This document shows positions 10,099-21,700 of a DNA stretch of 64,000 nt, piece after piece. How positions within the stretch are numbered: position 1 is the stretch's first letter; each line of letters begins with the position of its first letter. Source of the stretch: Anaeramoeba flamelloides (lineage: Eukaryota; Metamonada; Anaeramoebidae). Both the position numbers and the translations under genes were made by a program. The notes beneath the pieces were generated by a model. That model was not told the origin of the DNA. It did not search any database and saw only the letters and a program-made list of their open reading frames with translations. The DNA is taken from the NCBI GenBank assembly GCA_027625915.1, contig JANTQA010000036.1, forward strand, positions 12,049,001 through 12,113,000. Reading direction: 5' to 3'.

Positions 10099-12859
10099 CA
10101 GTTTTTCAAATGATACTCAGGAAAACTAATTATATGAGGAACCCTGTAAATAATCATCAATAAACTAGAAGTTGATGGATAATCATCAGAAGATTAAATA
10201 CTAACAAGGTGTCTTCTTTAAAAAATTTTTATACGTTGAAAAAAATCTATTTCATTTTTTATACAAAAATTTTTCTAAAAAAATCATACAAAATTTTACA
10301 ACATCTGGATATTATCGAATTTTTTTTCGGTTGTAAGAGTAATTTGATTGAGAATTAAATTGAAATTTTTCATCATGTAAAAATATTAAATGTAAATCAG
10401 TGAAGAAAAATTGACATCTGAAACTATTTGATTGAAGAAACTAACAAACAAAAAAAAATCAAATTGTCATCTGATTGTTTGAAAAATTTTTTTATTTTCT
10501 TCCAATTTTTCAGTCAAAAGTTTGGTTAGTAAATTATGAAGTAGAAAATTTTATTTAAATTACATCATTAATCAACTGCCCAACATCATATTGAAATCCA
10601 ATGATTCTAGAACGAGATCTCGAAATTTGGGCCCCAATTTTTTGAATTTAGTTTAGTTTGTAATTAGTTTTTTATTTTCTTTGGTTGTGTTTTTGAGATG
10701 AAATGTTTCATATTCAAATAAAATATATATTCAAGTTCCGGAAAGGTTCGGATGGGATATGAGAAATTGTAATATAAATTGTGGAACATTAATCTCACTA
10801 AATACTTTTTTATTTTTTATATGGATGAAATTTATGTAATTACTATCCTTTATTTTATTTTGGAGAAAATAATTTAAATGATCTTCTTCATTTTCAAACT
10901 TATTTTGTTAATTAAGCTTGTTCATAAATTTTACACACTTCAATTCTTCTCTGTGTTTTCAAAAAGTCAATAATCATACACAACGGTTTAATAAAAGAGA
11001 AATTATTTGTCTTAGATTTTTTCCAATATTTAATTTTCTTTTATTATTTTGTTACTTTTCTATTTTTGGTTTTTTTTTTTTTCTTTTTTTCAAGATTTTT
11101 AGTGAATTCATTTTAATATTAATATTATTTGTTTAAACTCAAGAATTATTTATAAAAAAAATGCTTAATGCTATAAAAAAATTGATTAAAAAATTATTCA
11201 GTTTGGTCTGTTGATAAAAATTCAATTAATTGGTATTGACAAGACTGAAAAATAATAATTTCCTTTTATCAAATTAAGAAATAAATATTTTGTTTTTCAA
11301 TTTCTCATTTTTCCCCTCAATTAACCATTTAGTGAAAAAAATGTCAAATCAATTTTCATTACAAAGTGGCAGTAAAAAGGAAAATTATTTAAATGTAGTT
11401 TGAAAAAATCCTGTATATGTGATACATTCTTACATCATTAATAATATTTGATATTAATGTAATTGAATAAAAATTTCACTAATTTAAAATCAAATCCTTT
11501 TTATATCGAAAAATAAATTATTTATCAACTGGTTAATAAGCCAAACTAAAGTTCATTAAAATGGAGTATCTAGAGAGTATTAACATAAATATTTGATAAC
11601 CTAAGTAGATCTAGCTATATTGAAATAAAAATATAGAGTTTTATAGAGATTAGTTTACTCTCGATTTGTTAACATCATAATTTTTATTCTTGTATTTTGA
11701 ATAATTAAATAGTATTTTGAACAAGGATAATTTATTTAATCATCATTATAATAAGTATATATTTATAATTTTCAAAGTTTGATTCTTCAGGGGATTTGGT
11801 TTTAAATATTTGCAATTACAAAACAATTTTCTGAATATGAATAATTAATATTTATAAAAGTGCCAATTTTTATCTATAGAATTTTTTTCAATTATATAAT
11901 ATTCATTTTTTTTTTTTTTTCTGCTGAGCAATAAAGATATCCTTAATTGAAAAGGCCACAAACTTGTAGAATACCTATTTTAAAATCCAAAGTCGATTTC
12001 AAAACAATCAGAAAATCATAGCAACAAAACCCCTTCAAAATTCACTATATGCAAATGTTTAGAATCGAAATCTCAAATTTTGAAACATTGAAAACTTTAA
12101 ATTTTTTTTTAATCTCAGGTTTTGAATTCTATTTTAATTCCAGGAATCAATCTAATTTTTGTGATTGGTTTTTTTTTTCAAATGAAGGAAAAAACATTTA
12201 ACCATTGTAGAAAAAAAGTTCAACACAGTTTTTAATTGGGAACATTACTGAAAATTCAAAGTAAGATCAATTAATAAAAGAATAAAAAAATAAATAATGG
12301 CAAAATGAAGGGCTTGTTACAATAACAGTTTTTGTAATATTATCTCTTTAATGGAGTTTTTCTTTGATTAGTCAATTATTAAAAATTTGTTCAAAAAATT
12401 GAAGGTTTTTGAGATCTCCAAAACCACACCAATAATTTCGATAAATCAAGTAGATTTAGATTGTATTTGTTGGTTCAGTTGATTGAAAATAATATAATGG
12501 ATTATTATTTGAAGTTAATTGGTTTCTTCTTTTTATATATTTTACTTTTAGTTGTTAGTAATGCCGTATTGTTCCCAATGAAAAACCAGGTTGATCTTTT
12601 TTTCCGGTTTCACTTTTTTTCCACAAAGGTAAAAAAAATACTAGAAAATAAGAAAGCTTTAAAAACCTTTTTACAATTAAAGTCAATTTGATTTTTTCAA
12701 TCCAGAATACAATTTTTAGACAGAATGGTCTGATGAAAAATATGAGATCATCATAAAACCAATTGAAAAGATGATTCAAGAAATTTAATGAAGCTAGTAC
12801 ATAACTGAGCTTGAGAGGTTAATATATATATTTTATCTCTAGAATTTGATAAGGTACTT
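10099..12859. other. AT-rich spacer, no supported gene
   Basis: No convincing exon on either strand. About 12410-12460 contains a stretch (GAGATCTCCAAAACCACAC) whose reverse complement recurs at about 17755-17775, so a diverged inverted dispersed repeat is present. Open frames at 10918 and 12461-12779 are Phe/Lys-rich and lack family features. Confidence 0.4.
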
Positions 12860-13057
12860 CAAATAACAGTACTCTTCTTTCCATTCTAAATGGGAAACAA
12901 TTTTCACTTCCTTTTCCATATTTTTCTTTTATGTATTGAGTTCTAAAAGAAATAAAGTGCTGTGGTTTCTAGTTTCGTTCTCTATAGATAAAAAAAGAAA
13001 TTTTGAAAATGGACAATCAAGAAAAAAGTTTTCCCATTTAGAATCCAAATAACAGTA
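12860..13057. mobile_element. MITE-like element flanked by 12-bp direct repeats
   Basis: CAAATAACAGTA occurs exactly at 12860-12871 and again at 13046-13057. Just inside, ATTCTAAATGGGAAAC (left) and, reverse complemented, ATTCTAAATGGGAAAAC (right) form terminal inverted repeats. The pattern fits a short non-autonomous DNA transposon with a target duplication. The left inverted repeat starts about 10 bases inside the direct repeat, so the ends are not clean. Confidence 0.45.
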
Positions 13058-13293
13058 AAGTAAATATTGAAAAGAGAACTAAAACCGTATTTCCTTAATG
13101 ACTTAATCTAATGTGTTTGATTGAAATCATAACAACTGATCCAAATTCCATAAAAAAAAAAAATGAAAATAATTCCCAAAGAAAACAAAGCTTTGTCAAA
13201 AAAATTTCATTTTTTTCTTTTTGTAGTTGATCCGAAAGCAACAAAATTTCAAGCTTTATTTAGTGAGTGTCTTCAAATAATTAATCTAAACGT

Positions 13294-14025
13294 ATGGATC
13301 CAAATCAGCGAAAGGTTACAAGTCGAAAGACTGTTTTCTCCCCGCCACGACCTAATTCCCAATCGAAAAGACAAGTCTCAATCCAGCAAACCACACAGGG
13401 GCCGATTTATTTTTCATCCAAGTGTTGTGCAAAGGAAATCAAAATCTCACAAGACACCTTAAGCGTCTCCTGTGATATTGGATATTGCACAGCACGGATC
13501 TTGCGAGGTGTGTCCCAAGGTGCCTGGTATTGGGAATATTTAATACACGAGGGGAGAAATACTTGTGATATGCATTCAAGAGTACGGGTTGGTGTCCAGT
13601 CGCGCTATGGTAACTACAATGGGCCGATTTCAATTAACAAGCACGGTTATTGCTATGGCCAGGGGAAGCGTGAGGGCGAATTGCCACAAGAGATCTTAAA
13701 AAAGAAAAAGAACGGCTACAGGTTTTGGAACGAAGACGGGAAAGGGCACGGTGCAACGTATGGCGAATACTACCACCCTGGTGACTATGTAGGCTGTCTC
13801 CTTGTTTGGTCGTACGGAGGCGGGCAAAAGAACGCTTCTCTTGAATTCTTTAAAAATGGGATTTCTCAGCAAGTTGCTTTCCCGACAATTCTAAACATCA
13901 ACGAATTATACCCTTCAGTTAGTCTGTATTATGGTGCAGTGGTTACAATTAACCCAGGGCTGCCTGTAAAAATACCCCAAACTGGAATTAAATACAAAGT
14001 TTTAAACCAACTAATGGTCAATTAA
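13294..14025 (+). CDS. ASH2/Bre2-like SPRY-domain protein
   Basis: Intronless, 243 aa. The start ATG follows an in-frame TAA at 13282. After about 40 basic, Ser/Gln-rich residues the rest is one SPRY domain: AWYWEYLIHE, SRVRVGVQSRYGN, GYRFWNEDGKGHG, HPGDYVGCLL, FFKNGISQQVAF, LYPSVSLYYGAVVTINPG. The FxKNG motif followed by a YPSxSLY...VTINPG segment is the ASH2L/Bre2 signature. In that family the SPRY domain docks RBBP5 and supports H3K4 methylation by COMPASS/MLL complexes in the nucleus. The PHD/winged-helix region of animal ASH2L is absent, so this is a minimal, SPRY-only form. A different SPRY protein remains possible. It is much richer in G+C than its flanks. Confidence 0.8.
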   Translation: MDPNQRKVTSRKTVFSPPRPNSQSKRQVSIQQTTQGPIYFSSKCCAKEIKISQDTLSVSCDIGYCTARILRGVSQGAWYWEYLIHEGRNTCDMHSRVRVGVQSRYGNYNGPISINKHGYCYGQGKREGELPQEILKKKKNGYRFWNEDGKGHGATYGEYYHPGDYVGCLLVWSYGGGQKNASLEFFKNGISQQVAFPTILNINELYPSVSLYYGAVVTINPGLPVKIPQTGIKYKVLNQLMVN

Positions 14026-14135
14026 GCAAGTTTTACTTTTTAGTATTTGAAAAGAACATTTGCCTTTCATTTTAAAGAAAAGGTGGAGACAACACGTTGA
14101 AAAATTAAAGCATTTTTCGGCTTGTTAATGTATCC

Positions 14136-14158
14136 AATAAAAGTCTCTTCTCAATAAA
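14136..14158 (+). terminator. Polyadenylation signals of the ASH2-like gene
   Basis: Two AATAAA hexamers, at 14136-14141 and 14153-14158, lie 110-135 bases past the stop codon. They are the likely 3'-end signals, though AATAAA is also common by chance here. Confidence 0.45.
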
Positions 14159-14390
14159 GTCTTTGTATAAGAATGGATAAAATAAACCGAAATCTGAATT
14201 ATTCTTTATGCTTTTCTTCTTGGATTGCTTCAACTTTTACTCGTTAGAAGAATGTGAAAAAATGTTTTTGTATTTTGAATGTCGCTGTTGAAAAGTTGAC
14301 TCTTTGATTTTAAATGCCTAGAGATCCCTTGTGAATAATTTACATCAAAAATAAATAATGGAAAATTTGTATTTTTGGTGATTTTTATCA

Positions 14391-14575
14391 GAATCAAATG
14401 GGGAAAAAAATTAGCAAAAATTGTAGATAAAAAACTTATAGAAAATGTTATCCTTAGGAAAAATACTCAAAAACTCTTTAACCTGACTAATCAAAATTAC
14501 GAAATTTATTGTTCTTGTCAAGAATTTTTCATCAAAGCTCTTATGGTTCGAAAACTTAAGGTTATAAAGAAATAA
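14391..14575 (+). CDS. Exon-like open frame, unrecognised
   Basis: After an acceptor-like TTTTTATCAG, a frame runs to TAA at 14573-14575 with non-homopolymeric codons (VILRKNTQKLFNL, YEIYCSCQEFFIKALM). No in-frame ATG lies near the 5' end and no partner exon could be assigned. It may be a terminal exon, a decayed gene or chance. Confidence 0.22.
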
Positions 14576-14755
14576 TAAAAATAAATAATTGAAAATAAAA
14601 AATTCCTAAAATAGTTAAAAAATATACAAATTCGGGCACATAGTGCCCCCACTCTTCAGAGTTGTAGAATTCCAATTTATTAATCACGGTTTGTGGTCTC
14701 TTTATTTATTACTGATCGATAATCTTTCTATCGGTTTTTACTCTTCCTGTTTCAG

Positions 14756-15206
14756 GAGAAGTGTCGTCAAGTGCGGTCGAGTGCCGTCAAGTGCCGTCAA
14801 GTGCCTAGGTTTTCCAGAATTCAAAAGAATAGAGTAAAATCAAAGATTTAACTCAATTCTTTTAAGTTATGGAAAACCTAACGGCGGTTTTCTTGGGATT
14901 TTCTATTTTATTTGTGAAGTGTTCTAGGTTTTTTTTACTTTTCGAAATAAACGAAAAATTTATTAAAATTTTAGGTTTAATTCTAAAGTAAAAAAAACCG
15001 AGAACACTTCACAAATAAAATAGAAAACTCATGAAAACCTAACAGCGCTATTTGTTAATTTGAGAAATGAAAAGAAAATTTCAAAAATTTTCTTTATTTC
15101 TCAAAAAAAAAAAAATCTAACGATAGTTTTCCATAATTCGAAATAATTTAGTAAAATCAGAGATTTTACTCAATTCTTTCAAATCCTGGAAAACCTAACG
15201 ACAGTG
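14756..15206. repeat. Nested palindromes with 10-bp tandem repeat
   Basis: Four tandem copies of GTCAAGTGCC (two of them variant) fill 14766-14805. Then come nested inverted repeats: TTTTCCAGAATTC... at 14811 pairs with GGAAAAC near 14880; about 14875-14945 pairs with about 14985-15050 (GTGAAGTGTTCTAGG against CCGAGAACACTTCAC); and a second copy of the first hairpin sits at about 15129-15200. Related sequence, in inverted orientation, is at 45092-45262. Confidence 0.6.
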
Positions 15207-15956
15207 GATAATTTTTAAACTGGACATGTAAATGATATAATATTTTTTTTACTTTAATATTTTAATTATTTTTATTCTTCTCTTTTTTATTTAGTAACTT
15301 TTATTTGATTACTCCTTTCTCACAATAAATAAATTTTTGGTGATTTTTCAACAAAACTGTTCTTGTACCAATTCCTAGCATTTTCTCTCCAATTCAAAAA
15401 ATTGTCGACTAGTCTAATTTTATGGTATGTGAAGATTACTTCTATTGTTAACAAGATACTAGTTAACTTCAAAGAATGCTTGGTCAAGAGATCTAGTTTA
15501 ATTTAAAATTTAGGGTTTTTTTTTTCAAAAATTTATCATTTGGAACAAAACTATTTTCTCAATCCAAAATCCGAAATTTTCCTTGAAAAGTTCCGAAAAT
15601 CACTATTAAGGAAAAATGGCCTTCTATCCAAATTATTTTCGATCACTCACTAGTTGCATTCACCTGTACTAAAAAATTTTCGACCTTTCGACTTGTATAA
15701 CATATATATATCTTATATATATATATATATATGATTCAATTAAATCTTTTGAACATAGGTTGAACATATTATTAATTATTTTATTCAATTTAATTATTTT
15801 TTATAAATTAGGAAGATGTGTATTTTTTAATTAAAACACCATTTCAGAAATTACGAATCACCTGAAATAATCAATTGAAAAAAAAAAAGACCATCCAATG
15901 TTCAGGAACAAAATATAATTAAATTCAATTATTAATTTACTTTTAATGTGTTCTGA

Positions 15957-16535
15957 ATATATTTCCCTACGACCCAAAAAACACTAAAAATGAAAAACTG
16001 ATCAAATACTTTCCATTAATACAATTAAAAAAACAAAATGATAAAATAAAAATAAATAAAGTTTCAATTTAACTTTTTCTTGAAAACATCTTTTGCCAAA
16101 ATCATTGAATTCACACTTGAATTTATCTATATTTTTAGATACACTCCCTTGTTTTAACTCATTTACAAAAACAAATTCTAAATTATGGGAATTTTCTTTT
16201 CACAAAAGGCACTAATTTGGTCTTCAAATGTTTTTTTTAGTTTTAAATGGTAAAATTAAAAAAAAGTTCAACTAAAAAGATAAACTCTCTGGAAAAGCAT
16301 TCTAATTTAATATATTAACTTATTCTTTGATTTCAAGCTTTTCTCAACCCCAATTTTCAAAAAAATAAAAAAGTGCACAGTAATTTCAAAAAATATTTTC
16401 GATATTCAAAAGTTGAGAGTGTTTTTATTCTAAAAAAAATTATCACAGTGGTTAATGGAATTAATTTATGAACTTAATTTCAAAAAATATTAATCAGAAA
16501 AAAAAATAGTGCTTAATTTTATTAAGGACATATGA
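15957..16535 (+). repeat. 580-bp dispersed repeat, copy 1
   Basis: Nearly identical (well over 90 % by eye) and colinear with 63363-63944. It starts at CCCTACGACCCAAAAAAC and ends at ATTAAGGACATAT. The first about 120 bases keep an open frame (PYDPKNTKN...KLIKYFPLIQL...) closed by TAA, so the unit seems to carry the 3' end of some gene plus its downstream DNA. A (TA)n tract lies 230 bases upstream, at about 15713-15733. Confidence 0.7.
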
Positions 16536-18753
16536 TAACTGTATATTCTAAAAATGATAAAAAATAAGCCCAAAAACTTAAAAAAAAAACATGAATCACA
16601 ATTTTTGAAATGGGAATTAACTATTTTTTTAAAAATGGAGTTTCACTGAAAAAAAAAAGGTTAATAAGAAGATTTTTGCTAATAATTAAATTCATTTAAA
16701 AGGGTATTACACCAGTTTTATTTTTCTAAATTATTATTAGTCTTTTTGAAGATCTTTTTTTTTATCTTGTTCTTTTTTTAAATAAAAAAAAGTAAAAAAA
16801 GGTAAAACAAAATTTACAAAATTAGAAAAAATGATTTTGATCCAAAATTTTGAAAATACTTTTTTGATAAGAATATGGGATAAACAATTGAAATAATTTC
16901 TATTAACATCATAGAATGAGTCAAAAATTTGTTAAAATAGTTTATTTTTATAATTTAATTTTTTTTAAATTAACTTAAATTATCATATTTTCAATTTTTA
17001 ATTCGGTTTGATAAAAAAGAATTGGTTGGGTCTATTTATTTTACATATTCTGGAAATGTGTGAATTAATCCTTGAATTTAAATAATTTATATATTTATTT
17101 CCAAATTAAAAATTTCAAATCGTATATTAATTGACTTGTAATAAAAGATTTATATAAACTAATTTTTAAACTGGTAATATGAGGGTTGTTATTGAATATT
17201 TATTTGCGGTTTTTAATTGTTTATATAGTTTTTTTCAGATTATAAACTCTGTCTAAAATTTCATCCAAATAAATACAGAAATAATTATTTTTTTAATATT
17301 CTTTTGATAGAACTGCCTTGTCTTGATTATCTTTTACTCCAAATTGAATAATAATTTCTTATATTGCAATTTAATTTTTGATTTGCTTGAATTTTATTTC
17401 CTTTAATAATAAAGAATAAATAATCTGCAAAAAAAAAGAAAATGGTTTGTTAATGATATAATTTTTGATAAAAGAAAATATGAAATTAGGACAAATAAAA
17501 TGTAATAGAGTATCCCCTTCAAACATATCAAGTTCCACTCCAAGAGAATATTGTATCAAAAAAATTCTTGGTACCTATCGATAGTAATTGGAAAAACGTG
17601 TTAAACACCACATTTGAGGGAAACCTTAATAGAACCTAAAAAAGAAAAGTAAAAAACATTGAAAAATTAAACAAATAACTTTAAATAATAATAGATTAAC
17701 TTATTTTCAATCAAACCAACAAAAAAATTTTAGATCTACTTGAGTATTGAAATCTATCTGTGTGGTTTTGGAGATCTCGATAATAGTCAATTTTAATAAA
17801 AATTTTTAAAGAATTTATCAATCAAATAAATACCCCAAACGAAAAGATAGTATTAAAAAAAAAAGATTTTTGTATTGAGTCCTTCATTTTGTACCTATCT
17901 TTTTTTTCTTTGACTAATTGATCTTATCTTTCATTTTCGTTCCGTTATAACCCAAACAAAAAACTGTATTTGATTTTTTTTCCCTGTTTAACTTTTTTTC
18001 TAAATAACAAAATAAATGTTTTTAATGTTCGACTTACTCTTTTAAAATGAAAAGAAGCAAACTATTTAGACACTAATTGAAATAGACCCCGTTTTATCTT
18101 TTTCATTTTATTGAAAGTATTTTTGAAATTTTTTACTTTTGTTAATTTCGAATTATAAATAGGTAAAATTTTTCACTTCATTGACTTCGTTTTCAATTAG
18201 AGAAACAACCTACAACTTACTTTTTTGAGAACCCTATTTAGAAAAGAAAAAATCGACAATTCAGTAAAAATTTTTTCTCATTTATAATTCAAATCTCTGT
18301 AGAACAAGTTTCATAGATTTTTCGAAAGCCTTATCTAAAACAAATGGGGTTTAAACCAAAATTCTTCTTTATTTATGGATGCTAATTCTGTTTTTTGAAT
18401 TTTCCTTCCTGAAAAGTGAGTAAATATTTGATAAATTAGTTTTGCAAACTCTCATTCAAAATTAAAAATTGAAACATGAATAATTTGTCTCTTATAAAGG
18501 TTCACGAAGAAACAAGTCTTGGAAATAAACAAACCTCTATTTTTTATACCCAATAAACAAAAATACATTATTCGAATACCAACAATTATTGCACAAACAG
18601 TCAATCAATTTTTTTGAGAAACTTTACTTATTTACCATTTTCGAATTTAATAAAAATTCCTCTTTACAAGAGAAAGCATTTTTTATTTTTTTTTTTATTA
18701 GTTACTTTTTTTTTGTTTTTTTTTGATCGTCTCTCTAAAAAAAAGAAATTGAA
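16536..18753. other. Spacer upstream of the repeat-bearing membrane protein
   Basis: AT-rich with no supported exon. About 17735-17785 carries the inverted partner of the 12.4-kb sequence (GTGTGGTTTTGGAGATCTC). The last about 100 bases before 18754 are T-rich then A-rich (CTCTCTAAAAAAAAGAAA), as seen before other starts in the window. Confidence 0.4.
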
Positions 18754-21700
18754 ATGACAAACCAACAAAACAACCTTTGGTCACAAATGTCCCAAGGTGT
18801 TAACAATATGGTAAAAAAAAATCTTTTTTTTTTTTTTATTTCTTTTTTTCTCTCAAAATTTTTTAACCTTTCTTGTTTTTTTTTTTTCGAAACGATTTGG
18901 TTTTTAAATTCTCTTAAAAGAACACTCAAGTTCAAGGTGGTTTGAATCAAGGAATGAATGCGTTTGGTGGAATGGGTATGATTTATCAAGAAAGAAAAAT
19001 AATTTTTCTTTCTTTTTTATTTTTTTTTATTCTTATTTATTTTCTTTGTTTAAAAATACTTTTTCAAAATTACCAAATGTTACAAACAAAACAAAGTACT
19101 AACTTTAAAAACTTTTCAAAGATCATTGTATAAAATGAATATCTCATAAAAAACAAAAAAGTTTTCAAAATACAGTTTATTTATTAAATAAAAATTTATT
19201 GAAAAAAGATGTATTACTTTTGAACAAGAAATACACTTAAATCAGATTTCAACTTCAATTTAATCTTACTGTTAATTGTTTACAATAAAAAAGTCTCACC
19301 CAAAATTTATCTTACATCTCAGGACTTTGAAAACATCAATACATTATTAAGAAAAAAAAATGAACTGAATACTATTTGTTTCAAAATAAATGGAACAAAA
19401 TTTTCATTCAGCTTTCCACAAAAAGTTTCCAAATCAAGCCAACATTTCAACTTTTAATTTCTTTGAACAAGTAGAAATAATTAATTTCCCTTTTAAGAAT
19501 TGTGAACTTAGGATGATTTATTTTGGTTTCTGGAATGTGATAATTTTGGAAAGCTGAATGAAAATTTTGATCTTTTTCTTTTTCAATTAACAGTATTTCC
19601 AAAAGAATACACACAAACCTCAAATATTTCGATTTGGCCAAGACACTTGACAAGTTTTTTGAAATAATCAAAAAAAATTGATAACAAATTAATGAAAATT
19701 TTTTTTTTTTTCAATCTTCAGGATAGTTTCAGATTGTTTTACTATTTGTTGCAAAATAAATGAAACAAAAATTTCATTCAGTTTTCCAAAAAAAGATTTT
19801 ATATAGACTTTATTATTTTAAATTTTTAATTTTGAAAAGAAGCCTAAATTATTAATTTTCCCTATTAGAATTGGGATTTTGACCATTTATTTTGATTCTT
19901 GGTATGTGATTTTATGTTGGAAAGCTGAATGAAAATTTTGATCTTTTTATTTTGCAATTAACAGTATTAGACAAATACAAAATGGAAAAAATCAGAAGCA
20001 ATCTAATGAAAAAATAATATTTTGAAACCAGATCTGCTAATTAGAATTATTTTATCGAAAAACAAAAAAAAAAAAAAAACAATCAAATAACGGAACATTT
20101 TAAAAAATAATATAAGGACAACAAGGAATGAATATGATGGGACAAGGTATGAATACAATGGGCACTCTGGGCCAACAAGGAATGAATACAATGGGGGGTC
20201 TGGGTCAACAAGGAATGAATATGATGGGACAAGGAATGAATACAGTTAAAAACACCGGGCAACAAGGCTTAAATACAATGGGGCAAATGGGGCAACAAGG
20301 GATGAATACAATGGGGAGTCTAGGCCAACAAGGAATGAATATGATGGGCCAAGGAATGAATACAGTTAAAAACACCGGGCAACAAGGCTTAAATACCATG
20401 GGAAATATGGGACAACAAGGGATGAATACAGTGGGCCAAGTAGGTAAGCAAGGTGTGAATATGGTGGGCCAAGGAATGAATACAGTTAAAAACACTGGGC
20501 AACAAGGCTTAAATACAATTGGACAAGTGGGCCAACAAGGAATGAATACAGTTGGTCAAGTAGGAAAGCAAGGTGTGAATATGGTGGGCCAAGGAATGAA
20601 TACAGTTAAAAACACCGGGCAACAAGGCTTAAATACCATTGGACAAGTGGGTCAACAAGGGATGAATACAGTGGGTCAAGTGGGTCAGCAAGGAATGAAT
20701 ATGGTGGGCCAAGGAATGAATACAGTAAAAAACACCGGGCAACAGGTGCTTCAAGGAACTCAAAATTTAGGTAAGATTTTGTTAATTTTTTTTTATTACC
20801 TTTTGTCAAGCGATCAGAAGTCAATGTAAAATATTTTCTTTTTGATTTTAATTCAAAATTCCTTTATTAAATCGATTTTTCAAAACTCTGTGAATGTTCT
20901 TAAAAAAAAAACAAAAACAAAAAACAAAAAACATAAACAAAAACAAAAACAAAAAAATAAAAAAACACAAAAACCAAAAAATAAAAAAAAACAACTCAGG
21001 ACAAACCGTAGGCACTGGAATTAAAACAGGAGGCCAACAAGTCTTAAACAGCAATGTTGTACAAAATGCAGGAAACAACATTCAAAGTGGAATCAATAAT
21101 GTTGGAACAGGAGCCAAAGTTGTTGGTAAAGGATTGTCCACTGGAGTGGGTATTGTTGGCACTGGAATGGGAGTTGTTGGCACTGGTATTCAAACTGGAA
21201 TCAAAAATGTCTCGTCTTCATTTGACACAACATCTCTTGAAATCTCTCAATTTGCACATGCAACCTTTAATGATTTTTCAGGCTTTTTTCAAAGTGAAAA
21301 TTTTCAAGATGCAGTGAAAATCGATTTTTCAGATGTGGGTGATGCATACACCATGACAAAATCAAATTTAATCTTTCTCACACTTCAATTAGCAGGTGTT
21401 GCAAAATGGGCTTTTGATTTTGTAAAATTTGATATCTTTCGTGATTTTTTCCAAATTGTAGCCTTGTTTTTAAATAGTATTGCAACTATTATACCTAAAT
21501 CGTTTATTAATTTCTGGGGAAGAATTGCAAGTGCAGTTGCTGTTAGTTTTAAATATATTAAAACAACACCTTTATTATGGTTTTGGCTCACCTTTGTTTT
21601 TGTATGGATTTCTTTAAGTAAGAAACATTAATTGTTATTTTTTTTTTTTTTTTTTCTTTTCTTTTTCTTTTTTTTAAGACTGTAAGGCTGTTTATATATA

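Noticed and set aside
13163-13462. Open frame overlapping the start of the ASH2-like gene
   Set aside because: Different frame; the 13294 frame alone encodes the SPRY domain.
20117-20770. CRISPR-like regular repeat array
   Set aside because: Units are tandem without unique spacers, stay in frame and encode protein in a eukaryotic gene.
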